Below are positions 12,816 through 27,060 of a DNA stretch of 64,000 nt, one piece after another. Source of the stretch: Atrina japonica (Eukaryota; Mollusca; Bivalvia; Pterioida; Pinnidae). Location: contig BROG01000153.1 of the NCBI GenBank assembly GCA_030159075.1, positions 526,001 through 590,000 of the forward strand. Direction: 5' to 3'. Below the pieces are notes generated by a model. That model was not told the origin of the DNA, ran no database searches, and worked only from the letters and a program-made list of their open reading frames with translations. The position numbers and the translations under genes were made by a program. Numbering within the stretch: position 1 is the stretch's first letter; each line of letters starts with the position of its first letter.

Positions 12816-13901
12816 GTGAAAAGTTCAAGTTTGGTGATCAGGTCAAGTTCAACTATTTTCCTCATAACCTATAGTTTACCATAACACTATTTCATCGACA
12901 GGGATTCCAGGACATACCTAACCTAGCAGTTTATACAAAATATTTCTACCCTATCATATACATTCATAATGTATAATCCTGTACTATAGTTATGTGCCTC
13001 TTTTAACGTGTTTATGCCTTTCGGTTCGTGTTTTGGACATTGCTGCGTGTTTATTTCATTTACGTTTACATACAGTCTTAATGTTCCATCTTTCTTATAT
13101 AGTACTGTGGATCAATAATTCAATCCATATCAAATTACAAAATTGTCATTACATGTACGATATGCATCTTCAATAATGCCTGTGTTGATGGTATAAAGTA
13201 GAATTAGGTATTTCAACTTATCAGCATATATCAATTTTCATTTATATTTGTTAATGTCGGTATTATTTATCGTGAAGTATGCAGTCATTTCAATATTTAG
13301 CTCGTTTTGAATTCGTGCATTGTTAAAGTGTTGAAAGATTTTTTGTCGGAATACCACTTGATTCCATCTTTGCTGAATATTCAAAGCTTATATACGATTT
13401 CAACGCGAAATTGCTCATATAATGGCTGTTGAGTAATTTTTGCATCATACATATTTGGTACTTCCAGCACACCGATTTTGTGACAGTACTGGCAAGTTCG
13501 TCAGATTAAAGTTAGCAAACAAAAAAGCTCATTCGGTTGGCTAATGTATAATGAATTATTTGATTATCCATTTTAACCATATAAAAAGACACATTTTACG
13601 CCTCTTCAGTGCGTATGCTTTACCTTTTTATTTTTTATTTTAATTTTCATAATGTGTTGTATTTTTTTTTCTGGAAGGGGCGATTCAATACTAATATTTA
13701 TTTTGATTCATAAGTTAGGCTTTATATAACACTATAAATTGACCACAACTTTTCGGTTTCTTATTGATATTATGCCAGAAAATAGAATAATGGAATAAGC
13801 ATAAATAACCATACATTAAATTCATTATGATAATTTAAACAATACATAAAATATTTCATATGGTGACGCTGTTTCAGATGTCCGAGTAAATACGATGTTA
13901 A
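12816..13901. other. No gene seen
   Basis: AT-rich; nothing recognisable before the GATA tract. Confidence 0.4.
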
Positions 13902-13909
13902 ATAGATAT

Positions 13910-13951
<42 letters not shown>

Positions 13952-13952
13952 T

Positions 13953-14028
<76 letters not shown>

Positions 14029-14085
14029 GATTGATAGATTGATTGATAGATAGATAGATAGATTGATAGATAGATAGATAGATTT

Positions 14086-14131
<46 letters not shown>

Positions 14132-14144
14132 TGATTGATAGATT

Positions 14145-14190
<46 letters not shown>

Positions 14191-14206
14191 AAGACAGATA
14201 AATAGA
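13902..14206. repeat. (GATA)n microsatellite
   Basis: About 300 bases of GATA/TAGA with scattered GATT variants, ending against a tRNA-headed SINE. Confidence 0.95.
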
Positions 14207-14264
14207 TTTCAATTGTAAAGAAGTTATTACAAATCAGTCAGAATTTATCTTGCTTGCTTTGGCT

Positions 14265-14580
14265 TGATTTAAGGAGCGGTGGGACTACCTAAAGCCTTTG
14301 CCACCTGTCCTTGTGAGGCAAGGAGAGAAATGTCTAGTGTGTGTTTGTTTCAGTGTTCTTACTTGAGTGGTCCGTATTTCCAACGACTTCCTAAGTGCCA
14401 TTACACTTGTACTAAGGCAATCTAACTGCACAACCTATACCATGTACGCTCTATTCGGGCATAGAGATATGCGGATAGATGAAATTTCTCCTCTGAAAAT
14501 AAGGCACGACCAGAGATCGAACCAGGATCTTCATTTTGAAGACCTAGCTCTCTACTAACTGAGATACTCTATCCGCTCTG
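14265..14580 (-). repeat. tRNA-headed SINE
   Basis: In minus sense, TATCTCAGTTAGTAGAGAGC (A box) and GGTTCGATCTC (B box) lie 40-45 bases apart, followed by an about 230-bp non-tRNA body with tctctccttgcctcacaag. It looks like a pol III-promoted SINE rather than a tRNA gene because no acceptor stem closes it. Confidence 0.65.
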
Positions 14581-17379
<2,799 letters not shown>

Positions 17380-18185
17380 AAATATCGGTCAATTTCTTTT
17401 AACCGGTTAACCAAATGTTTTTCCGATCGAATACTCGGTTACTCGGTAACTTTTGTGCAGTTAAAAGCTCTATGGATCATTCCATAGCTTACGGACACTA
17501 CATAAAAATGACCTTCTTGCTTTTTTTAAATAAATGTCATGATGGTAGCTTTATTGGTATTAAAAATGAAAGATTCAAAGAGCGTAAGTCGATAAAGAAC
17601 TACTTCTAGAAGATTCGAAAATATGCTTCCCGATAACATTTCACTGTTTCTTTTCTGAATTAAGCCGAATCTAAATGGGTTTTGAACACCAGTACCCTAC
17701 ATGGATTCAGCAATGTATCGTTTTATTCAATGAAATGTTTTGATATAACTATATGTACATAAAGTTGTTTTCTGAATTTCAGGTGTAAATGGCGACAAGT
17801 TTTGGCTTAACCAACGATTAAGCTTAACATATCTATTAATGGTATTAAAGACAGAATTATCTTAGACTAATATGAATTACTATACTGAAATCAATTAATT
17901 ACATGTATGTATCTCCCAGTTATAAAATACAAACAACTCCCGCTGGATTTAGCAAACCACGTGACACGTATAAAGACACTATTTGTTGTGTAAACACGTA
18001 TCTAACAAGGATAGACGGTGAGTCAAATCAGTTAGACGTTCATTTTTATTTATAAATATTTCAAAAATGAAACTTACACGTGCTTTTTAAATTAGGTTCG
18101 AGTAATCGAGTATTAATTTCAGTATTCGATAATCGGACCACCTGACGATTACTCGGTTTATCGGTTACTTGTTGACAACCCTAAT
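17380..18185. mobile_element. Possible non-autonomous hAT-like element
   Basis: The right part ends GTTGACAACCCTAA, resembling a hAT terminus. Subterminal tcggttactcgg / cgagtaatcgagta motifs occur in opposite orientations near 17430-17455 and 18110-18170. There is no transposase and the left end is not clear. Confidence 0.3.
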
Positions 18186-18368
18186 ATATATAACACAATC
18201 ATCCATAATTTTACAAAATCAATTACTGCATTGATGATATAATATATATTGTTATCGGAAAGTTTATTCATTCTATTTTTTCAGACTGGTCAATCATAAA
18301 TATAATACACAGTTTCATATATTCAACAACATTTAACTTATTTGTTAAATGTTTTGAATATATATGTA

Positions 18369-18463
18369 CAGTAATACCTGTGTTACAGTTGCCGGACTAA
18401 TCAAATTGTCCGTTATGGAAAGGTGTCCGCTGATTAAAGTATGACCATTCATTGCTAAAACAT

Positions 18464-18541
<78 letters not shown>

Positions 18542-18900
18542 CAATGCAATCGTTCTTGTAAATAACTGTTACGATGCAAGGAAATAAATATTAAGCAAAA
18601 CACAAAAGATTGTAGGAGTGTTTCTCAAGATAGAAGTCGGAAAAACAGCTAAGTGAGGAACTGCCTGTGACAATGGAAGTCAACCATAGGAACACTGTAC
18701 CCTAGTTCAAGATTAAAAATACAGAAATTGTGCATATTTGGGCAAACAACTTTGTTCTTTGTCCGGGTAAGAGAGGTGTCCGTTTATTTAAAATATACTC
18801 TTATAGTCTAATACAACGATGTAAATCGGGGCCTAGACAAATTGTCTGTTATCAGAGGATGTCCGCTGAATTAAGGTGTCCGTTATGGCAGGTTTTACTG
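18369..18900. mobile_element. pogo/Tigger-type MITE with internal TA microsatellite
   Basis: It begins TA|CAGTAATACCTG and ends CAGGTTTTACTG|TA. Subterminal text repeats in inverted order (TTGTCCGTTATGG, GGTGTCCGCTGA at both ends). TA target site and CAGT...ACTG ends are those of pogo/Tigger. A (TA)n run occupies 18466-18539. There is no transposase; the 67-codon ORF at 18730 is incidental. Confidence 0.75.
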
Positions 18901-18902
18901 TA

Positions 18903-19719
18903 TATATTCAACATTTATCAAATTCACAAATAACGTGCCTTGATGGATTGTATGTCTTGTTGCATATACTGGAATTACACATCAGACAAATTTTACATGT
19001 GTTATGATTAATACCACAGGTGGAGTTATACATCATTGATATGTTTGATACTGTTGCAATTCATGTCTACTAGGCATTACAAATCTTTCAGATAATGTTT
19101 TTGTACAGAAGGAGTCGACTACACATTTTGAGATATCAATAAATCACGGGAAATTAAGTAGCACAAGAATTCTTACATTCTGAATTTTTCCTGTGTTTTG
19201 TTGTTTAAGGAAATCTGGGAAACCTCTCATTAACATACATTTTTATCAGATAATGAAAACTGAAATTGTTTATTTCTCATACAATCCGGATGCGCTCAGC
19301 TGGTTGTACAAATTTTACAGTGAAAGTAATCAATCTTCGGCAACGGAATCACTACTGATGAATAGAGTATCACCACAGAAGATCAAGAAAGCACGTGTTT
19401 ATTCAACAGCTGTTCAAGCACTTGCCAAGATTCGTCTTCTACGGTGACGCTGAAAATAAAGCTGTATTAAATAAGACGGTTACACACAAAACTACTCAAT
19501 TATTATATAGTTCAGCATGAACAGATTAAGTAGAAACTAACGATACGCGAAAAATGTCACTATTCTTCAGAAGTGTCTGTGTCTGCCAAGGAATCTTGAT
19601 AGTTATTTTTGCTAGATCTGTAAATAATATGACGTATGACTGGTCTCTTTTAGAAAGGTGGACCAAGACATCGTTGACAAGATATATATTTGGACTTATG
19701 CTACGATGCCTTTCAATGC
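18903..19719. other. No gene supported
   Basis: An ORF at 19193-19447 ends KKARVYSTAVQALAKIRLLR, which looks protein-like, but I cannot assign it and see no continuation. Confidence 0.35.
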
Positions 19720-19925
19720 TGTGTATAGGCCCTCCGTGGTTAAATGTATATCGTGCATTAAAACATGAAGCTCTCACTTGTGGTCAGCGTGGGTTAGAGC
19801 TACTCTGAAAATTAAGCTAATTTGGTGGGAAAATTTACTTGTGGAAAGCCGATGGTCTCTTCCAGGGTATATTTTAACCAGTTTCTCTCCCCAACCATCA
19901 AATACTGGCCGCCGCCAGGTAACTG
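19720..19925 (+). repeat. SINE-like repeat, family 1
   Basis: gtggtcagcgtgggttagag followed by gtggaaagccgatggtctct, tccagggtatattttaacca and actggccgccgccagg. Confidence 0.55.
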
Positions 19926-20353
19926 AAAAGTTCTTTTTTAAAGTTGCGTAATAAACAAAAGGGGGAAACTATTTTGAAATTTGTGATGACTGTTTCCTAG
20001 GAAATTATCTTGATTGTCGTGTAATGCATCTAGCAATGAGAAGACGATTTCATTATCAGATAGATTAAAGTGCAATCTGTTCAAGATTTTATCAAAGTTT
20101 TCCTAAATAGCCAAGAAAGGTTTACATCCAAATGAAACGGAAAATAAAATCTAAACTCTCTAAAGTCTAGTTGATGTTGTTCATCAGGCTTGTCTAGTTT
20201 ATGAGTGGGTGATCTTTGTTTTCTTACTAGATACGTTTAATGTAGGGGTCTCACTTCCTCTATCGAAAATGACTTGTGTCATTGACAGCGGTAAAAGAAG
20301 TGAAATTCCCGTAATGTTTAACAACTGCCATAAAACGGATGTTAGTTTTAAAT

Positions 20354-21464
<1,111 letters not shown>

Positions 21465-21570
21465 CTGGGGAACATTGGACTATCATAGTCCCTCTGAAAA
21501 TCCAGAGGTGGGATCAGGTGCCATGGAGGAGAAAATACCCCCTGTTGACCGCGTGTCCACAGCCATTTTT
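21465..21570 (-). repeat. RT-A 3'-tail fragment
   Basis: cctctgaaaatccagaggtggg and ggtgccatggagga, the hairpin and conserved tail of the family, in inverse orientation to the copy at 21598. Confidence 0.65.
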
Positions 21571-21597
21571 TATATTCAAATGAAATGGATATAAGGT

Positions 21598-22262
21598 GTC
21601 TTTTAATTTGACATTTTGACGTTTTGTCAATTAATAATGACAATTTTCATACATATGCCAATGCGATATATCCCAGCAAACTAGAAATTAAAGATACAAC
21701 AGAATCAAGGACACACTTTTTACTACTTACTATAGACAAAGACGGGAAATTGACAACCAAGCTATAAGACAAATGCCAAGATTTCGATTTTTCCCATTAG
21801 TTAGTTTCCACATTTAAGTAGTAATATCCACAGTCACTCGCATATGGAGTTTATATTTCACAAATGATCCGATATGCTAGGCCGTGTACAACATATGGAG
21901 ATTTCATATACAGAGGTAAACTACTCACTGACAAATTATTGACTCAGGGATATCGAAAACCATGTTTGATGTCAACGTTCCTTAAATTTTATGGTCGGTA
22001 CAATAGTTTTGTGTGCGATTACTCTGTTTCACTAGGTTAATTGTTGAGTTTCCTTTCCGTTGGCGGTTGTTGAGACGTCTGTACCAATTGTGACGAGGAT
22101 TCGTTCCTCACCTATTTCATTTGTACTTGACTGTGGACTCACGGCGGGTTTGACCGGTCGACAGGAGATGCTTACTCCTCCATGGCACCTGACCCCACCT
22201 CTTGGTTTCAAGAGGTGCGTGTTTGTCCAATCATTTATGTCTGTATCCTGGACGTCCTAAAG
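21598..22262 (+). pseudogene. RT-A retroelement copy: RT core end, C-terminus and 3' tail
   Basis: The text runs from the DVLSINN-like region (about 21610) through LEIKDTTES, LAYGVYISQMIRYAR, DFIYRGKLLTDKLLTQGYRK and KFYGRYNSFVCDYSVSL to the tail gatgcttactcctccatggc. Several stops interrupt it. It abuts an oppositely oriented tail at 21465-21570. Confidence 0.75.
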
Positions 22263-22299
22263 ATTTATACAATGGTGTCCGAGATGTTTCATATTTCAC

Positions 22300-22505
22300 T
22301 TACTGAAGTGTAAATCTTCAGGATGTCCAGAATGCATTATACAATCCTGATGAATAATGGATAAACACGGACTTCTGGAAAACCAGACGTAGGATCAGGT
22401 GCCATGGAGGAGTAAGCATCCCCTGTATATCGGTCACACTTAACACGGGAAATAAATTTAATCTTCGTCGCAATCGGTTCAGACAACTCAACAACCAACA
22501 TCGAA
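22300..22505 (-). repeat. RT-A 3'-tail fragment
   Basis: aatcttcaggatgtccaga, aacacggacttctggaaa, ggtgccatggaggagtaagc and accaacatcgaa follow the same order as the tails near 6.7, 31.1 and 63.4 kb. Confidence 0.65.
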
Positions 22506-22677
22506 GTGAGTATCACATAATCGAATTCAGAGAAACTTAGTTATTGCAATCATGGTCCGACCATAAGTTTTGCAAAACGCTCACATGAAACGAAATTCCG
22601 GATATCCGTGTGATACCCACTAATGATAAAATGTCAATTATCAGAGTTTAAATGTTTGTAGATGTGATAAATACTAT

Positions 22678-24765
22678 AGGAAAAACACCTGCTTCGTTTT
22701 CAACATGGGCGCAGACATTTTGGACACCCAAAGTTGTGCGGAGGGTAAAATGATCCCTGCGATCTGATTGATCATTATACGAAAAAAAAAGTTTTGCCAG
22801 AATGATTGATAAATGAAATTACGGTGATAAATCAAAGTCCTGAAGGTACTGAAATGGGTTGTTATTTTTCTATCCAACATATATGAAATAAATCAAATTA
22901 ATGTAGATCTTAAAACAAAAACAAAAATCTTCAATTTCCAGTCTTTAAATAAATTCAAAATTAACATTCTAAATTTTATTTGTTGTATCTTCCTCACCAA
23001 CTTCAAATATTGTCTGTCGTGCATTAACGCTCATTTCAAAATAAAACGTGAGAAAGTATGGTGCCTACTTAAATTTAAACCAACCATGGCACTGGGAACA
23101 GGTAAAAATAATTTTTCATAGCGAAAAATGGCTGTGATTTAAAGATTATTTTAGGGTTTGTAATATCGCACGTAAACAATCCTATTTAGGGCTATTACCG
23201 TGGTATATGAACATAGACTCTGCCTTGACTAAATAAACAACCAATCAACGTTCTCTATCCTGTATTAATTAATATAAATAACTGTACAGGGTGAAACAGA
23301 CAATTTACCCATGTTTATTGTTAAATAAATAATTTTTTTCAGCATAATTAGCCTAAAGTCTCGATGTAGCAAAAATTTCACTTATAGACATCAACGCTTT
23401 CGGCAATGGATAAAACGTTCTGTTTTAATTTTAATTTTTTTTTTTTTTTTGGGGGGGGGGGGGGGTGTTTTTGGTTTTTGTTTTGTTTTAATTTTTTGAC
23501 ATCGTTTCTGTTTCAAAACCATTATGAACAGAACAATTACACAAATAGTTTATGTTTATACATCCCAATCTAATTGTGATTAATTAAAAAAATTTGTGTA
23601 AACACCCGTCAATGGACATGGCGATTTCCCACAACTTCCGCGGAAACGAGAACTGAAAATTGTAACATTCAATGTTCAAGTTACCCCCCTTTGCGATATC
23701 AATACATACAGTATACAAGTGACCGACTGAAATTAAGATGACGCTGGTTATGTAAGGCATGTGGTCACCATATAGGGTGTATAAATAAAGGGAATATGCA
23801 CGGGTATCTCATTAAGGCAGGTTATGTATAGTGATTAGTTGACAAACACGTTAATTTGATAGTTTTCAAAATGGACAGGAACTTTCACGCGTCATTTGCA
23901 TAACAAGCACCTCCTCTCGATGCTATCCCCGCTATTCTGCTTTTATTTTCAATTTTCCATGGACTAAAAAACATACATATTCTTGAGTGTTCAATATAAT
24001 TGATTCAGCTTCATGTCGGTATCAGCGATACGTAATTATTTCTATTCACATCGCTGTATGCTTTAAGCTAGGTAGCTGTCAATATCAATATGATGAATGG
24101 CGGAGTAATATACTTAGGCTCAACATCACTGGAATCTTATATAGTGGAATTCCATATTTATATATAAATTTTTTGGTTGAAACTAACTACAAACCGTATT
24201 GTATGATTTCGGAAGGCAGAAGTAGGTAGAATCAAGTGGTATTTCATTTAATGATTATTCAAAGTAGACTTAATTCATTTACGCCAAAATATTTGACTTT
24301 TCTGTAAAAGTCGAATTCTTGAGTTGGACTATATTTTGCGAATGCAACCTCCATGACCTCTTCACTGCTAACAGGATAGCCTCGATGAAAAGTCAAAGTA
24401 AACCCATAATAGGTTGTTATTACATAACAACCCATAAAAAGATACATGACTATAAGTACTACTTTGCAAATTATAACGTTGACGGTGGGAATTTTAAAGG
24501 GAGGGTTAAGTTGAGAATGGACATTTTCCTTTAGTGCGGAATACTACGAGTTGTAAACAAGTAAAAGTTCGAAGCAGAACTGCAACGTCAACCTTTACTT
24601 TTGGTTGCATATTTTGTTATCAAAAATACTGATCGTTCAGCACAGACCACTGCTTTGATCCAGATTTAATAAACATGGGAGTAACATTTACCAGAAACTT
24701 TGTATATTTGCTGAGGCCAATGTGAACATATTTGGTGGTGTTTGTCCTATAAGTTTTTTAACTGG
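22678..24765 (-). repeat. Family C repeat, copy split by a 1.6-kb insertion
   Basis: The two halves, 24434-24765 and 22678-22831, join to the same text as 30330-30775. The intervening 22832-24433 is absent from the other copy and is flanked by gataaa/ataaaa. Inverted GGGTTGTTAT motifs lie at 22856-22865 and 24424-24433. The insert contains a T16G15 tract (23435-23465) and no recognisable ORF. Confidence 0.65.
23435..23465. repeat. T16-G15 homopolymer tract
   Basis: A run of T followed directly by a run of about 15 G; possible quadruplex and error-prone in sequencing. It lies within the insertion that splits the family C repeat. Confidence 0.9.
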
Positions 24766-24881
24766 TGGTAGGCATTTGTTCTTACTATACACCGCGATAT
24801 TTATCAAAATAAACCACCACTGGATAAAAATGTTCCTAAACCTAATACTTTTTTAAATCTGTATTGCATCATTTTGATTTT

Positions 24882-24884
<3 letters not shown>

Positions 24885-24965
<81 letters not shown>
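24885..24965. repeat. (CT)n microsatellite
   Basis: About 81 bases of CT. Confidence 0.97.
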
Positions 24966-24970
<5 letters not shown>

Positions 24971-25544
24971 ATAACACACGACCCTTATTATCGAAACTTA
25001 AAATTTGTTCAATTTTCAACAAATTTTCTTTTTATCGTGTGAATGCAAAGATATTTAAAATAATTTTAAGATTGTAACATATTATTGTGCGTTTTAATAA
25101 TCAGTTCAGAATAAATAACCCATAAACTACACCAAACCAATTTAACAAATATACATAAAGCCAAGACACGGTCAAGGTCATTCGGCCATGTATTATACTT
25201 AGTGGTATTAAAGGATAATACAGGTATTAGTCCTAAGTATATATGCAATGAATACAGGCAGATAATATCTATTGTAAACTCCCAAATGCATGATATAGTG
25301 AATTCCACTTAAGGAAGAGTTCCTTCTTTAATTGCAGAAGGTCATTGAACCCTCTATGTAACAAGTTAAATTGCTTTCTTTAAAAGATTATTCTTACTTG
25401 ATACACAAATTGGTGTACATCCGGAGTTTGTTATAAATGTAAAAGCAATGCATAAACCTACGAGGGCAAACTTGAATAAGGCGGCTCAATCAAACCTTTA
25501 AATAATAATGCATATATATAAACGGGAATACTTAATGGTCTCAT
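24966..25544. other. No gene seen
   Basis: AT-rich sequence; the minus-strand ORF at 25308-25066 has no recognisable domain. Confidence 0.35.
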
Positions 25545-25645
25545 TTGAATGTGACCATGGACTCAATGCGGGTGTGACCGGTCAACAGGCGATGCTTACT
25601 CCTCCATTGCGAATAATCGCACACCTGGATTCCCATACTTCACTA
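25545..25645 (+). repeat. RT-A 3'-tail fragment
   Basis: gggtgtgaccggtcaacagg and gatgcttactcctccatt match the tail of 22140-22190. Confidence 0.55.
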
Positions 25646-25839
25646 TCCATGAGATTTATTTACTAGCGGAAAAGCGAAACGGTGTAGTTAGTTATTTCAA
25701 TTTTAGATTCAGATACAAAATATTATGTTGCATTATGTATACCTTTATTTCATATAATGCATTGTCTTTCATGTCAAACATCAAATCACGGATTATGTCC
25801 ATTACGGTTAAAAACGAAAATAAAGGGGGGGGGGGTAAA

Positions 25840-26470
25840 ACAGGTTTCACAAGTTTAATAGCGTGTATGACCGGCATTTGCACCTGTACATGTTTCCCAC
25901 CACGCATTGAACGAATTAGGTTATGCAGAAATGCCTGGGGAATGTTCCGCCATATGCGCAATTAAGAACGAAGCAGAGTGTCCAACGTAGCAGTAGGGGT
26001 TGGGTTTGGCTCATGACGTAGACGTCGTTCCATTTCATCCCAAATATGTTCTATAGGCGATAAATCCGGTGACATCTCAGACAAGGGTAGCACATTCACT
26101 TTTCTGTTTCACGTTTCACTAACAACTAGTGGGGTCGTGCGTTGTCATGCTGCAGAATGACGTTATGCTGGTTGTTGTGAATGAATGGAAAACCGTGCTG
26201 ACGTACAATCTCGTCATGGTAGCGTACGGCGGAAAAATTGCCCTCCACTATCACCAAAGGGGTCCTTCCATGTGTTGTAATTCCAAACCAGACCACGACG
26301 CTCCTTCCGCCGAATTGGCGATGCCAAGGGATGCTTTTAGCGGTCAAAAAAGCTGATTGGAATCAATTACGCAAATGTGACGTCCGTATATACGTGACGT
26401 CGCACAGGGGCGTCCTGATCGTGGGTGGTCACGAACGGTGCCAGTTTGCTGATATCGTCCCCATAAAGCA
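25840..26470 (-). pseudogene. Tc1-type transposase, internally deleted and frameshifted
   Basis: Minus-strand reading gives the DNA-binding end (RTSHLRN-FQSA, TAKSIP), then jumps to GGRSVVVWFGITTHGRTPLVI, ILQHDNARPH (second catalytic Asp), DLSPIEHIWDEMERRLR (third catalytic residue, DD34E) and the tail MPVIHAIKLVKPVL. The stretch between the helix-turn-helix and GGRSVVVW, which carries the first catalytic Asp, is missing. Stops and at least one frameshift occur. Clear terminal inverted repeats were not identified. Confidence 0.85.
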
Positions 26471-26834
26471 TTTACAGTGATAATAGGAACTCCAATAATT
26501 AAAACAGTGTTAATATGAACTCCAGCAGCCCAATAGCACGCAAACGATCATTTGAAATCATGAGAGGCATCCCTAAATCCAAATTTTATCCCAAAAATCA
26601 ATTTTATGTTTCAATACATTGAATACTGTCGGGGAATGCAAGAAAGTCTGATCGATTACTAATCACGTGTCGCTTTAGCTCAAAACTCCAGAAAAGGCGA
26701 ATCGAACGCGATTGGCGAAAAGGGGGCCAGAACACTGTCTAATATTATTGAGAGGATGACTTCATACATAATGTGAAATAACAACATATCTTGTTATAAT
26801 GACAAAATGTCTTGTTTTTCTATATAGCGGAATA

Positions 26835-27060
26835 CAGTCAAAACTCGTTATGTCGACATCGGTAATCTTGATTTATCCGATTAACTCGAGATTAAGGGCC
26901 GATCCCGTCAATTTCCCCTCTATATATTACTAAAAAAAAGACCTGATAACTCGAAACTGAAAAAGTTGAAAAAGCGCTAATGCCGATGTTAAAACATAGT
27001 CCCGATGCTTAATTTCAATGTGAAAGTGGCCAGTTATCTCGAGGTCATTATTTCTACATC
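26835..27060 (+). mobile_element. Fragment of a pogo/Tigger-like terminal region
   Basis: TA|CAGTCAAAACTCGTTATGTCGAC is a Tigger-like terminal start, followed by repeated tcgagat/taactcga text. The matching right end was not found, so it is truncated or degraded. Confidence 0.4.

Noticed and set aside
14510..14575. tRNA gene on the minus strand
   Set aside because: A and B boxes are present but no closed acceptor stem; it continues into a SINE body.
19193..19447. 84-codon ORF ending in a basic, helix-like segment
   Set aside because: Could be a decayed element or an exon, but no family or continuation was recognised.
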